The notes: a model not told the origin generated them from the letters alone. A DNA stretch of 64,000 bases from Pseudomonas syringae (GCF_001698815.1 NZ_LGSI01000066.1:46032-110031); one strand, 5' to 3'; positions 34,594-43,753 are shown, counted from the stretch's first letter. Numbers and translations are program-made.

Positions 34594-34645
34594 GTAGGAG
34601 CGGCTTTAGCCGCGAGGGCGCCCTCCCGGCTGAAGCCGGTCCTAC
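34594..34645. repeat. Compact REPIN between hisA and hisF
   Basis: GTAGGAGCGGCTTTAGCCGC and CCGGCTGAAGCCGGTCCTAC with only 12 bases between the arms. Confidence 0.8.
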
Positions 34646-34673
34646 GGTCCAATCCGTTCTGGAGATCAAGCCC

Positions 34674-35444
34674 ATGGCCCTGGCCAAACGCATCATCCCT
34701 TGCCTGGACGTCGACAACGGTCGTGTGGTCAAGGGCGTCAAGTTTGAGAACATTCGTGATGCGGGCGATCCGGTTGAAATCGCGCGTCTTTACGATGAGC
34801 AAGGCGCGGACGAGATCACCTTTCTCGACATCACCGCCAGCGTCGATGGCCGCGATACCACGCTGCATACCGTGGAGCGTATGGCGAGCCAGGTCTTCAT
34901 CCCGCTGACCGTGGGCGGTGGCGTGCGTACCGTGCAGGACATCCGCAACCTGCTCAATGCCGGTGCCGACAAGGTTTCGATCAATACCGCAGCGGTGTTC
35001 AATCCGGAATTCGTTGCCGAAGCGGCGCAGCACTTCGGTTCGCAATGCATCGTCGTCGCCATCGACGCCAAGAAAGTTTCGCTGCCCGGTGAAACCCCGC
35101 GCTGGGAAATCTTCACCCACGGTGGTCGCAAGCCGACCGGGCTCGATGCCGTGCAGTGGGCGATGAAGATGGAAGAGCTGGGCGCCGGTGAAATCCTCCT
35201 GACCAGCATGGATCAGGACGGCATGAAAAACGGCTTCGACCTCGGCGTGACCCGGGCGATCAGCGATGCGCTGGGCATTCCGGTGATTGCGTCCGGTGGT
35301 GTTGGCAATCTGCAGCACCTGGCTGACGGCATCATCGAAGGCCACGCCAGCGCCGTATTGGCAGCGAGCATCTTCCACTTCGGCGAATACACCGTCCCCG
35401 AAGCCAAAGCGTATATGGCCAAGCGCGGGATTGTGGTGCGCTAA
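34674..35444 (+). CDS. hisF: Imidazole glycerol phosphate synthase, cyclase subunit HisF
   Basis: A 256-residue TIM barrel that joins with HisH. MALAKRIIPCLDVDNGRVVK carries catalytic Asp12, and TSMDQDGMKNGFDLGVTRAI has the second catalytic Asp; IPVIASGGVGNLQHLAD is a phosphate-binding loop. GGAGATCAAG precedes the ATG. It ends the histidine run. Confidence 0.97.
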   Translation: MALAKRIIPCLDVDNGRVVKGVKFENIRDAGDPVEIARLYDEQGADEITFLDITASVDGRDTTLHTVERMASQVFIPLTVGGGVRTVQDIRNLLNAGADKVSINTAAVFNPEFVAEAAQHFGSQCIVVAIDAKKVSLPGETPRWEIFTHGGRKPTGLDAVQWAMKMEELGAGEILLTSMDQDGMKNGFDLGVTRAISDALGIPVIASGGVGNLQHLADGIIEGHASAVLAASIFHFGEYTVPEAKAYMAKRGIVVR

Positions 35445-35455
35445 GATCAAAATCC

Positions 35456-35544
35456 GTTGGAGCGAGGCTTGCCCGCGAACGCGCGCTTTCAGTCAATGAA
35501 TATGGCGACTGGGATACCGGTTCGCGGGCAAGCCTCGCTCCAAC
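35456..35544. repeat. REPIN, GTTGGAGCGAGG type
   Basis: GTTGGAGCGAGGCTTGCCCG and CGGGCAAGCCTCGCTCCAAC, about 50 bp apart. Confidence 0.85.
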
Positions 35545-35644
35545 GGGATGAGTTTCCTCCCGGTTGCTGGCTATACGCAGTCCCTCTGGACAAGCACCCG
35601 ACAGCGCTGCACTCTGTGCGCTGTCATGCGTCAGGAGGATGCAC

Positions 35645-36421
35645 ATGTTCAGATGCCGTCTTATTGCATTCGTAGCCTTCAGTTCATTGCTGGCGGGGGC
35701 GGTTCAGGCCGCGACGACTGGCGACGAGGGTGGGAGCGCGTCACCGACTTCCATCGTGTTGCTGACCGAAAACTTTCCGCCGTTCAACATGGCCGTCGAC
35801 GGCAAGAACTTCGCTCAGGAAAGCAGCATCGACGGCATTGCTGCCGAGGTGGTGCGCGCGACGTTCAAGCGCGCGGGCATCGACTACAGCATGACGTTGC
35901 GTTTCCCTTGGGAGCGGGTTTACAAGCTGGCGCTGGAAAAACCCGGCTATGGCGTGTTCTCCACGACACGACTGCCGGAGCGCGAGCATCTATTCAAATG
36001 GGTTGGCCCGGTGGGTTCCTACGACTGGATCATGCTCGCCCGCGCTGACAGCCCCATCAAATTGACTACTCTGGAACAGGCCAAGGCCTACAAGATTGGT
36101 GCCTACAAAGGTGACGCCATCGGCGAGCGCCTGGCTTCTCAGGGTCTGAATCCGATCCTGCTGCTGCGTGATCGGGACAACGTGAAGAAACTCACCAGCG
36201 GCCAGATCGACCTGTGGGCCGTGGGCGATCCGGTGGGCCGCTATCTGGCGAAACTGGATGGCGTAACCGGGCTCAAGACGGTGCTGAAATTCAACAGCGC
36301 CGAGTTGTACTTGGCACTGAACAAGAACACCCCGGATGAAATGGTTGCCCGCTTGCAAACCGCGCTGGACCAGATCCGCGCTGAAGGCAAGATTGCCGAG
36401 ATTCGTAGTCGGTTTGAGTAG
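35645..36421 (+). CDS. Periplasmic solute-binding protein, family 3
   Basis: A 258-residue protein with signal peptide MFRCRLIAFVAFSSLLAGAV...QA. The mature domain shows LLTENFPPFNMA, ATFKRAGIDYSMTLRFPWER and TLEQAKAYKIGAYKGDAIGE. It resembles the amino acid-binding subgroup that often stands alone without a transporter. AGGAGGATGCAC precedes the ATG at 35645. REPINs lie on both sides. The ligand is unknown. Confidence 0.82.
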   Translation: MFRCRLIAFVAFSSLLAGAVQAATTGDEGGSASPTSIVLLTENFPPFNMAVDGKNFAQESSIDGIAAEVVRATFKRAGIDYSMTLRFPWERVYKLALEKPGYGVFSTTRLPEREHLFKWVGPVGSYDWIMLARADSPIKLTTLEQAKAYKIGAYKGDAIGERLASQGLNPILLLRDRDNVKKLTSGQIDLWAVGDPVGRYLAKLDGVTGLKTVLKFNSAELYLALNKNTPDEMVARLQTALDQIRAEGKIAEIRSRFE

Positions 36422-36447
36422 GTGGTCTCAAGCAACACATAAACCCT

Positions 36448-36539
36448 GTTGGAGCGAGGCTTGCCCGCGAAAGCATTCGTTCAGCCAGCAGACATCTAGT
36501 GGATGTGCCGACCTCTTCGCGGGCAAGCCTCGCTCCAAC
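36448..36539. repeat. REPIN, GTTGGAGCGAGG type
   Basis: GTTGGAGCGAGGCTTGCCCG and CGGGCAAGCCTCGCTCCAAC, same family as 35456-35544, about 1 kb away. Confidence 0.85.
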
Positions 36540-36555
36540 GGACCATCTTTTTGCC

Positions 36556-37350
36556 CTACCGATAAACCCCATTCTTGCCATGCCCGGCCGTGGCTTCATT
36601 GCCGCGCACGCTGATCATCCGGCGCAGGTCGATCCAGTCGATGCCTTGGGCCTTGAGGTTGGGCAGTTCGCGTTCCAGCACGTCGAGGGTGACGGGGTAG
36701 GGATGGCCGATCATCACCGCAGAACCCTGCTTGTGCGCCAGCTTGATGGCGATCTGCAATTGGCGAGTGATGGCTTCGGAGGTGCGCTCGTCGTCGAGGA
36801 ACACGTCCCGTGACACGCTCGCCAGGCCGATCTGCTGCGCCTGTGCAGCGGCGACGGTCTTGGCGCTGGTGCGGCTGTCGACGAAAAACATATGCCGACG
36901 TTGCAGTTCAGCCACCAGCCAACCCATGGCGACCGGCTCGGCGGTCATGCGGCTGCCCATGTGGTTATTCAGGCCTGCGGCATAAGGTACTTTGAGCAGC
37001 GCGGCGTTGAGTCGGCTTTCGAGTTCCGGCAAAGGTAGTTCCGGATGCCAGGCAAACGGGCCCGTCGCCGGGTCCATGGGCATGTGCAGCATGACGGTCT
37101 TGCCGGCCTTGTGAGCCTGACGGGCGAATTCGGTGGCGTGGGGCGTGTCCGGCATGATCGCCAGGGTTACCGGGCCGGGCAGCGCCAGGGCGCGTTGGTC
37201 CCGGACCGGGTTTTGCCCCAGGTCGTCGATGATCAGGCTCAGATAAGCCACCCGAGCCTGGGGTTTTTCCGCCACCGGCGACGCTGCTAGGGCAACGCCG
37301 CTGATGCCCCACGACAAGGCCAGCAGCCAAACGCACAGAAACGAGCGCAT
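36556..37350 (-). CDS. Divergent polysaccharide deacetylase family protein (YibQ-like)
   Basis: A 264-residue exported protein with signal peptide MRSFLCVWLLALSWGISGVA. The domain contains LIIDDLGQNPVRDQRALALP, TLAIMPDTPHATEFARQAHK and LHMPMDPATGPFAWHPELPL, then FVDSRTSAKTVAAAQAQQIG. This family (formerly DUF610) has a deacetylase-like fold; the NodB catalytic set is only partly recognisable. It starts right after the ctpA-like gene (four bases between, TAA-CCG-ATG), so envC, ctpA and this gene form one envelope operon. Confidence 0.85.
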   Translation of the reverse strand: MRSFLCVWLLALSWGISGVALAASPVAEKPQARVAYLSLIIDDLGQNPVRDQRALALPGPVTLAIMPDTPHATEFARQAHKAGKTVMLHMPMDPATGPFAWHPELPLPELESRLNAALLKVPYAAGLNNHMGSRMTAEPVAMGWLVAELQRRHMFFVDSRTSAKTVAAAQAQQIGLASVSRDVFLDDERTSEAITRQLQIAIKLAHKQGSAVMIGHPYPVTLDVLERELPNLKAQGIDWIDLRRMISVRGNEATAGHGKNGVYR

Positions 37351-37353
37351 CGG

Positions 37354-38670
37354 TTATTTGCCGCGGGTGATACTCAGGCCCTTGAGCAAACTGAGCGCCT
37401 GGCTGAGCTGGAAGTCGTCGTCCTGCGGACGCGCCTTGCTGGCTCCGCCTTTGACGGTCGGTTTGTCCGCGCCGCCATTGCCGTTGCCCAGGTGACCGAG
37501 CAGGTCCGCTTCCTTGTAGTTCTCGCCATCGACTTCGTTGGTGACCTTGGCGCGGCGTACGACGATGTCCGGGTTGATGCCCTGCGCCTGAATCGAACGC
37601 CCGTTCGGCGTGTAATACAGCGCGGTGGTGATCTTCAGCGCGCGATCATTGTTCAGCGGCAGCACGGTTTGTACCGAGCCTTTGCCGAAACTGTCGGTGC
37701 CCATGAGGATGCCGCGTTTCTGGTCCTGCAAGGCGCCGGCAACGATTTCCGATGCTGATGCGCTGCCGCCGTTGATCAATACCACCAATGGCACGCCTTC
37801 GCTGGCGTCAGCCGGATCGGCCGAGAAGCGCAGTTCGGAATTGGCGATACGGCCCTTGGTGTAGACGATCAGGCCTTTGGTCAGGAAGTGATCCGCGACT
37901 TCGACCGCCGACTGCAGCACGCCGCCGGGGTTGTTGCGCAGGTCCAGGACCAGGCCGCTCATCTTCTTGCCGTTGTCCTTGCGCAGCTTGGCCAGGGCCT
38001 TGCCGACTTCTTCGCCGGTCTTGACCTGGAACTGGGTGATGCGGATATAGCCGTAGCCGTTTTCCAGCATCTGCGCCTTGACGCTCTTGACCTGAATGGT
38101 CGCCCGCGCCAGCGTCACGTCGAACGGCGTGCCGCCGTCGCGCACCAGCGTCAGGGTGATTTTTTCGCCGATCTTGCCGCGCATCTTGTCGACCGCTTCC
38201 TGCATGGTCTGACCTTGCGTCGGCGCGCCGTTGATCTTCACGATCAGGTCGCCGGCTTCGATGCCCGCTTTGGAGGCCGGGGTGTCATCGATAGGCGAAA
38301 CGACTTTGACGAAGCCGTCTTCGACGCCCACTTCTATGCCCAGGCCGCCGAACTCGCCGCTGGTGCTTTCCTGCAACTCCTGGAAATCTTCCGGGCCGAG
38401 GTAGGCCGAGTGCGGGTCAAGGTTGCTGAGCATGCCTTTAATGGCGTTCTCCAGCAGCGTCTTGTCGTCCACCGGTTCGACATAGGCGGCCTTGATCCGG
38501 TCCATGACCTCGGCAAAGGTGCGCAGCTCTTCCAGCGGCAAAGGCGCCTTGGCTGGCGCTACCGGCGCAGCGGCGGGGGCAACCTTGACCTCAGCAGCCT
38601 GAGCCAGTGGGGAGCCGATAACGATGGCAATAGCGAAAGCCAGCGAGGTGAGGCGGGACAGATACGGCAT
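37354..38670 (-). CDS. S41-family C-terminal processing protease (CtpA-like)
   Basis: A 438-residue periplasmic protease. Signal peptide MPYLSRLTSLAFAIAIVIGS..AQA; a PDZ domain at about 100-185 (LGIEVGVEDGFVKVVSPIDD, AGIEAGDLIVKINGA); and the catalytic domain with Ser in INGGSASASEIVAGALQDQ and Lys in DSFGKGSVQT. It trims or degrades envelope proteins, and CtpA of Pseudomonas acts on cell-wall hydrolases; that function is from known relatives. The gene lies 30 bp after envC in the same direction and is followed by the YibQ gene. Confidence 0.92.
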   Translation of the reverse strand: MPYLSRLTSLAFAIAIVIGSPLAQAAEVKVAPAAAPVAPAKAPLPLEELRTFAEVMDRIKAAYVEPVDDKTLLENAIKGMLSNLDPHSAYLGPEDFQELQESTSGEFGGLGIEVGVEDGFVKVVSPIDDTPASKAGIEAGDLIVKINGAPTQGQTMQEAVDKMRGKIGEKITLTLVRDGGTPFDVTLARATIQVKSVKAQMLENGYGYIRITQFQVKTGEEVGKALAKLRKDNGKKMSGLVLDLRNNPGGVLQSAVEVADHFLTKGLIVYTKGRIANSELRFSADPADASEGVPLVVLINGGSASASEIVAGALQDQKRGILMGTDSFGKGSVQTVLPLNNDRALKITTALYYTPNGRSIQAQGINPDIVVRRAKVTNEVDGENYKEADLLGHLGNGNGGADKPTVKGGASKARPQDDDFQLSQALSLLKGLSITRGK

Positions 38671-38700
38671 GTCTAACGAACTCCTGAAGTTGATACCGAC

Positions 38701-40032
38701 TTATCCTTGAGTGCGGCACCATTGGGCCGGATCACTTGGGCGACCCTGCTGACGAATAGCGAAATACAACGCTGTAGCTTCTTGACCGCCACTGTTGCCT
38801 ACCGTGGAAATTGCTTCACCTGCTTTAACAACGTCACCCGCCTGCTTGAGCAAACTCTGATTGTGACCGTACAAACTCAAATAGCCGTTGCCATGGTCGA
38901 GAATGACCAGAAGCCCCGAGCCGCGCAACCAGTCCGCGAACACCACGCGACCGCCGTGTACGGCATGCACCTGGCTGCCCGCAGCGGCATTGATCATCAC
39001 GCCATCCCAGGTCGAACGGGCATCATCGCCACGGGCTTCGCCGAAGCGCGCTAACAATCGACCATCAACTGGCCATGGAAGTTTGCCCTTGGCCTCTGCA
39101 AAAGGCCCGCCATAGGAAACTCCAGCGCTGGAAACCAGTGCGCCGGGCGACTTGACCGGACGGCGCGGTGCCTCGTCGACCTCTTCCTTGCTGTCATCAC
39201 GGCTCTTGTTTCGCTCCGCCAGGGCCTGAGCCTGGGCTTCACGCTGGCGCTGTTCTTCAGCCTCGCGTGCGGCAATCAGAGCTTTCTGGCGCGCTTCTTC
39301 GGCTTCGCGAGCCTGGCGCGCCAGTGTTTCTTCAATAGTCTTGAGGACTTTGGCCAGATCGGCCTGATCCTGCTGCCGCGATTGCAGTTTCTGATCGCGA
39401 GCCTTGTAATCCTGATTCAGCTTGGCCAGCACCTTCTGGCGTTCCTGGCGAACCTTGTCGAGTTCCTCGCGCTGGTCATCCAGCGTGCTTTTCTGGACGA
39501 GTAATTGCGCCTGTTGCAGGTCGATGTCTTTGCCGACTGCCGCCAGTTGGCGCAACGTTTCGTTGAACGTGTGCAACTGCGCTAGACGCGCCTGACTCAT
39601 GTAATCGTAGTAGGTCAGCGTGCGGGCGAATTTTTCCGGGTGTTGCTGATTAAGCAGCAGTTTCAGGTATTCCTGGCGACCGCTCTGATAAGCGGCACGT
39701 GCCTGAATGGCGATCAGCCGTTGTTGCTCAACGCGCTGGGCCTGCAGCTTCTTTTTTTCCTGGTCGAGCCGTTGCAGCTCGACTTCGGTCTTTTTTAGTT
39801 CCTTTTGCAGGACCTCGACCTGCTTTTCCAGCTTACCCATTTCGGTTTCAGTGCCGCGCAGATCCTTTTGGACGCCGGTTTTTTCTTCCTGCAACTTGCC
39901 CAGGGCTTTTTGCAGCTCAACGACATCCTGACGCGCAGCATCAATCTGTTTTTGGGTTTGCGCACGCTCATCATCGGCAAACGCCGGATTGAGCAGGCAG
40001 ATCAGGGCAAAGGCGATAAAGGCGCGGAGCAT
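38701..40032 (-). CDS. envC: Murein hydrolase activator EnvC
   Basis: A 443-residue exported protein. Signal peptide MLRAFIAFALICLLNPAFA, then a long coiled coil (about 20-285; DVVELQKALGKLQEEKTGV and ELKKTEVELQRLDQEKKKLQ), then a LytM/M23 domain (about 330-440). The LytM zinc ligands are degenerate (TWDGVMINA and LYFAIRQQG in place of HxxxD and HxH), as in EnvC, which does not cut murein itself but activates amidases during cell division. GpmI lies upstream and ctpA downstream. Confidence 0.93.
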   Translation of the reverse strand: MLRAFIAFALICLLNPAFADDERAQTQKQIDAARQDVVELQKALGKLQEEKTGVQKDLRGTETEMGKLEKQVEVLQKELKKTEVELQRLDQEKKKLQAQRVEQQRLIAIQARAAYQSGRQEYLKLLLNQQHPEKFARTLTYYDYMSQARLAQLHTFNETLRQLAAVGKDIDLQQAQLLVQKSTLDDQREELDKVRQERQKVLAKLNQDYKARDQKLQSRQQDQADLAKVLKTIEETLARQAREAEEARQKALIAAREAEEQRQREAQAQALAERNKSRDDSKEEVDEAPRRPVKSPGALVSSAGVSYGGPFAEAKGKLPWPVDGRLLARFGEARGDDARSTWDGVMINAAAGSQVHAVHGGRVVFADWLRGSGLLVILDHGNGYLSLYGHNQSLLKQAGDVVKAGEAISTVGNSGGQEATALYFAIRQQGRPSDPAQWCRTQG

Positions 40033-40140
40033 GAGGGTGGGCGATACCGAGGAATTGTGAGAAAAAATGACAGGCCTAGTATGCCCGCCATAACTAGCAA
40101 AAAAAATGCCTCTTCATTAAAGCTTTGAGGCCATACAGAT

Positions 40141-40175
40141 AAAAAACCGGCATTGTCGTTGCCAACAAGCCGGTT
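40141..40175 (-). terminator. Terminator after gpmI
   Basis: AACCGGC and GCCGGTT pair around a loop of about 17 bases, with a T-run after it on the minus strand. Confidence 0.75.
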
Positions 40176-40183
40176 CCGAGTCT

Positions 40184-41719
40184 TTACTCAGCCACGAGGA
40201 TCGAGTGGCCGGTCATTTCTTCGGGTTTTGGCAGTCCCAGCAGTTCAAGCATAGTCGGCGCGACGTCGGCCAGCACGCCGCCTTCGCGCACCTTGAGCTT
40301 GCGCTTGCCGATATAGATGAAGGGCACCGGTTCGGAAGTGTGAGCGGTGTGGGCCTGGCCGGTGTGATCGTCGGTCATTTGCTCGACGTTGCCGTGGTCA
40401 GCCGTGACCAGCGCTTCGCCGCCGACCTTTTCCAGTGCTTCGGCGATACGTCCGACACAGACATCCAGATATTCAACGGCTTTGATCGCTGCTTCCATGA
40501 TGCCGCTGTGCCCAACCATGTCGCCGTTGGCGTAGTTGACCACGATCACGTCGTAACGCTGATGCTCGATGGCGTCGACGATACGGTCGGTGACTTCCGG
40601 CGCGCTCATTTCCGGCTGCAGGTCGTACGTGGCGACTTTCGGCGACGGGATCAGGATGCGCTCTTCGCCGGGGAACGGTTCTTCACGGCCGCCGGAGAAA
40701 AAGAACGTCACGTGGGCGTACTTTTCGGTTTCGGCGATGCGCAGCTGCGTCTTGCCGTTGGCGGCAAGGTATTCGCCCAACACGTTTTTCAGGCTGCCGG
40801 CCGCAAAGGCCGACGGTGCCGGAATGCTTGCGGCGTATTGGGTGAGCATGACGAAGCCGGCCAGTTTCGGTTGGCGGGCGCGCTCGAAGTCCTTGAAATC
40901 ATCTTCGACGAACACACGGGTCAGCTCCCGGGCACGGTCGGCGCGGAAGTTCATGAACACCACGGCGTCGCCATCTTCGACTTTGACCTGCTCGCCAATG
41001 CTGGTTGCTTTGACGAATTCGTCGTTCTCGTCGCGTTCGTAAGCGGCTTTCAGACCGGCAACGCTGGTCGCGGCCTGGAATTGTGAGTCGCCATCGACGA
41101 TCAGATTGTAAGCCTGGGAAACGCGGTCCCAACGGTTGTCGCGGTCCATGGCGAAGTAGCGGCCGATGATACTGGCGGTGCGGCCTTTGCCCAGGCGCGT
41201 GAACGTGGCGTCCATCAGCTCCAGGGATTTCTGCGCGCTGCGTGGCGGCGTGTCGCGGCCATCGAGGAAAGCGTGCAGGTAGATTTTTTCGGCGCCGCGC
41301 TGGGCCGCCAGTTCAGCCATGGCCACCAGGTGGTCCTGGTGGCTGTGAACGCCGCCGTCGGACAGCAGGCCGAGAATATGCACGGCCTTGCCGGCGCCTA
41401 CCGCTTTGTCCACGGCGGTGCAGATGGTCGGGTTGGTGAAGAAATCGCCATCACGGATGGATTTGGTCACCCGGGTGAAGTCCTGATACACCACGCGCCC
41501 GGCACCGAGGTTCATGTGTCCGACTTCAGAGTTGCCCATCTGCCCGTCCGGCAGGCCGACGTCCATGCCTGAACCGGAAATCAGGCCGTTGGGCATGGTC
41601 TTGTACAAGCGGTCCATGACCGGCATTTTGGCGGCCAGAATGGCGTTGCCTTCGCGGTGCTCGCTGTGTCCGAAGCCGTCCAGAATGATCAGGACCAAAG
41701 GTTTTGGCGTGGTAGTCAT
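40184..41719 (-). CDS. gpmI: 2,3-bisphosphoglycerate-independent phosphoglycerate mutase GpmI
   Basis: A 511-residue manganese enzyme that swaps 3- and 2-phosphoglycerate in glycolysis. Seen: KPLVLIILDGFGHSE (metal Asp), QMGNSEVGHMNLGAGR with the phospho-serine, DGRDTPPRSAQKSLE and the C-terminal TADHGNVEQMTDDHTGQAHT metal-ligand stretch. The length is typical. The ATG at 41719 (MTTTPK) has GTGGGA upstream. A terminator follows directly. The rhodanese gene starts divergently 200 bp away. Confidence 0.97.
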   Translation of the reverse strand: MTTTPKPLVLIILDGFGHSEHREGNAILAAKMPVMDRLYKTMPNGLISGSGMDVGLPDGQMGNSEVGHMNLGAGRVVYQDFTRVTKSIRDGDFFTNPTICTAVDKAVGAGKAVHILGLLSDGGVHSHQDHLVAMAELAAQRGAEKIYLHAFLDGRDTPPRSAQKSLELMDATFTRLGKGRTASIIGRYFAMDRDNRWDRVSQAYNLIVDGDSQFQAATSVAGLKAAYERDENDEFVKATSIGEQVKVEDGDAVVFMNFRADRARELTRVFVEDDFKDFERARQPKLAGFVMLTQYAASIPAPSAFAAGSLKNVLGEYLAANGKTQLRIAETEKYAHVTFFFSGGREEPFPGEERILIPSPKVATYDLQPEMSAPEVTDRIVDAIEHQRYDVIVVNYANGDMVGHSGIMEAAIKAVEYLDVCVGRIAEALEKVGGEALVTADHGNVEQMTDDHTGQAHTAHTSEPVPFIYIGKRKLKVREGGVLADVAPTMLELLGLPKPEEMTGHSILVAE

Positions 41720-41926
41720 AGATCCCACTCGTGGCTGATGAAGTTAAATAAAAAAAGGATCGGCATTTTAGAGGCTGTTGTTGTTCAATTGCGAGCCGCG
41801 TTGCCGGGTCCAATCCTGTGCGCAAGGCATCAAAGGTGCTCAAAACGTGTCAGCGCCGTACGGGCTTTGGCCGATCTTGGGTGCTGTGTATACTGGCCGA
41901 CATTTTAACGCCCCTGGAACCTACTG

Positions 41927-42340
41927 ATGGTTGATCACCTGATTGCATTTGCCACGAACCACTATTTGATCACTGGCGCCTTCGTCATCCTGCTGGCGAT
42001 GCTGATCGCCTACGAGATGAGCAAGGGCGGTCGCAGCCTGAGCACGCGTGAGCTCACGGCACTGGTCAACAGTGATCAGGGTGTAGTCATCGACATCCGT
42101 TCGACCAAGGATTACGCGGCGGGCCACATCGTCGGTGCGCTGAGTTTCCCTCAGGACAAAATCCTGACCCGCACCGCCGAGCTTGAAAAGCACAAGGCCA
42201 AGACCCTGATCATCGTAGATGCCATGGGCCAGCACGCTGGTACTACTGCTCGCGAGCTGCTCAAGTCCGGTTTTACCGCAGCCAAACTGTCGGGCGGCGT
42301 TTCCAGCTGGCGCGCAGACAATCTTCCCCTGGTGAAATGA
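41927..42340 (+). CDS. Membrane-anchored rhodanese-like protein without catalytic Cys
   Basis: A 137-residue protein. One N-terminal helix (YLITGAFVILLAMLIAYE) and a rhodanese fold with SDQGVVIDIRSTKDYAAGHI, VGALSFPQDK and LSGGVSSWRADNLPL. In active rhodaneses the loop holds a Cys; here it reads IIVDAMGQHAG, with Asp at that place. So it is likely not a sulfurtransferase but may bind a ligand. The position before grxC and secB matches yibN of enterobacteria. The grxC gene starts one base after its stop, so they form an operon. Confidence 0.85.
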   Translation: MVDHLIAFATNHYLITGAFVILLAMLIAYEMSKGGRSLSTRELTALVNSDQGVVIDIRSTKDYAAGHIVGALSFPQDKILTRTAELEKHKAKTLIIVDAMGQHAGTTARELLKSGFTAAKLSGGVSSWRADNLPLVK

Positions 42341-42341
42341 A

Positions 42342-42596
42342 ATGGCTGAAGTCATCGTCTATTCCAGCGATTATTGCCCTTATTGCATTCGCGCCAAGCA
42401 ATTGTTGCAGAACAAGAGCGTGGCATTCGAAGAAATCAGAGTCGATGGCAAGCCGCAAGTTCGCGCCGACATGGTGAAGAAGGCCGGTCGTACCTCGGTA
42501 CCGCAGATCTGGATCGGTTCGACCCACGTCGGTGGATGCGATGAACTCTTTGCCCTGGAGCGCGCCGGCAAGCTCGACGCGCTGCTGACAGCCTGA
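42342..42596 (+). CDS. grxC: Glutaredoxin 3 GrxC
   Basis: An 84-residue thiol oxidoreductase with the CPYC active site (SSDYCPYCIRAKQLLQN) and TSVPQIWIGSTHVGGCDEL, the glutathione-binding loop. It reduces disulfides with glutathione in the cytoplasm. It lies between the rhodanese-like gene and secB, the usual order. Confidence 0.97.
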   Translation: MAEVIVYSSDYCPYCIRAKQLLQNKSVAFEEIRVDGKPQVRADMVKKAGRTSVPQIWIGSTHVGGCDELFALERAGKLDALLTA

Positions 42597-42637
42597 TTCC
42601 AAACCCTACTAGACCCTAAAAGTAAGAAGGATCTGAG

Positions 42638-43126
42638 ATGACTGATCAACCGACCAACGGCACCGTTGCCAACGAAGAAGACGCACCGCAATTCTCGTTG
42701 CAGCGTATTTATGTTCGCGACCTGTCGTTCGAAGCGCCGAAAAGCCCGGCGATTTTCCGTCAAGAGTGGACGCCTACCGTCAGCCTTGACCTGAACACCC
42801 GCCAGAAAGCACTGGAAGGCGATTTCTACGAAGTCGTGCTGACCTTGTCCGTTACTGTGAACAACGGCGACGAAGTGGCCTTCATCGTTGAAGTCCAGCA
42901 AGCGGGTATCTTCCTGATCAAGGGTCTGGATCAGGGCGCAATGAGCCACACATTGGGCGCGTTCTGCCCGAACATTCTGTTCCCGTACGCTCGCGAAACC
43001 ATCGACAGCCTGGTTGTCCGTGGCTCGTTCCCGGCGCTGATGCTGGCTCCGGTGAACTTCGATGCCTTGTACGCGCAAGAGCTGCAGCGCATGCAGGAAG
43101 CTGGCGAAACACCTACTGTTCAATAA
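42638..43126 (+). CDS. secB: Protein-export chaperone SecB
   Basis: A 162-residue tetrameric chaperone that keeps preproteins unfolded for SecA. FSLQRIYVRDLSFEAPKSPA and GAFCPNILFPYARETIDSLV match the family throughout. AGAAGGATCTGAG precedes the ATG. A terminator follows. Confidence 0.97.
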   Translation: MTDQPTNGTVANEEDAPQFSLQRIYVRDLSFEAPKSPAIFRQEWTPTVSLDLNTRQKALEGDFYEVVLTLSVTVNNGDEVAFIVEVQQAGIFLIKGLDQGAMSHTLGAFCPNILFPYARETIDSLVVRGSFPALMLAPVNFDALYAQELQRMQEAGETPTVQ

Positions 43127-43144
43127 GTGTTGCCGCTGGACTGA

Positions 43145-43172
43145 AAAAGCGCCTTTCGGGGCGCTTTTTTTT
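43145..43172 (+). terminator. Terminator after secB
   Basis: AAGCGCC/GGCGCTT stem with a TTTC loop and a run of eight T. Confidence 0.85.
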
Positions 43173-43197
43173 GGGGTCATTTGGCCGGCCCCGACCC

Positions 43198-43287
43198 GTA
43201 GGACCGGCTTTAGCCGGGAGATGGGCATTGTCGACGAAACAGGCGCGGTGACTGCACTGCCTTCCTCCCGGCTAAAGCCGGTCCTAC
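43198..43287. repeat. REPIN between secB and trmL
   Basis: GTAGGACCGGCTTTAGCCGG and its complement CCGGCTAAAGCCGGTCCTAC, about 50 bp apart. Confidence 0.85.
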
Positions 43288-43297
43288 GGGATTTGTG

Positions 43298-43753
43298 CTA
43301 CTTGAACCCCAACTGCCGCCATGCTTCATACACCGCCACGGCAACGGTGTTGGACAGGTTCAGGCTGCGGCAGCCTTCGCGCATCGGCAAACGCAGGCGC
43401 TGGTCGCTGCTCAGGGCGTCAAGGACTTCCGGAGGCAGGCCGCGACTCTCGGGACCGAAGATGAACGCGTCACCGTCTTCGAAGCGGGCGTCGTGAAAGG
43501 GCCGCGAGCCTTTTGTGGTAAAAGCGAACAGGCGTGGATGACCAATACTTTCCAGGCAGCTGGCCAGGTCAGCGTGGGTCTGCAAAGTGGCGTACTCGTG
43601 GTAATCGAGGCCCGCCCGGCGCAGGCGCTTGTCATCCAGCTCGAAGCCCAGTGGCTCGATCAAATGCAGGGTGCTGCCGGTGTTGGCGCACAGCCTGATG
43701 ACGTTGCCGGTATTCGGCGGAATTTCTGGTTGAAAAAGGATGACGTGAAACAT
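43298..43753 (-). CDS. trmL: tRNA (cytidine(34)-2'-O)-methyltransferase TrmL
   Basis: A 151-residue SPOUT methyltransferase. MFHVILFQPEIPPNTGNVIR, then FIFGPESRGLPPEVL and LNLSNTVAVAVYEAWRQLG, contain the knotted SAM-binding site. It methylates the wobble base of tRNA-Leu. The ATG at 43753 has CGGAG before it; the long upstream extension is in the antisense of the next gene. Its start codon overlaps that of the divergent gene at 43752 (CATG). Confidence 0.95.
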   Translation of the reverse strand: MFHVILFQPEIPPNTGNVIRLCANTGSTLHLIEPLGFELDDKRLRRAGLDYHEYATLQTHADLASCLESIGHPRLFAFTTKGSRPFHDARFEDGDAFIFGPESRGLPPEVLDALSSDQRLRLPMREGCRSLNLSNTVAVAVYEAWRQLGFK

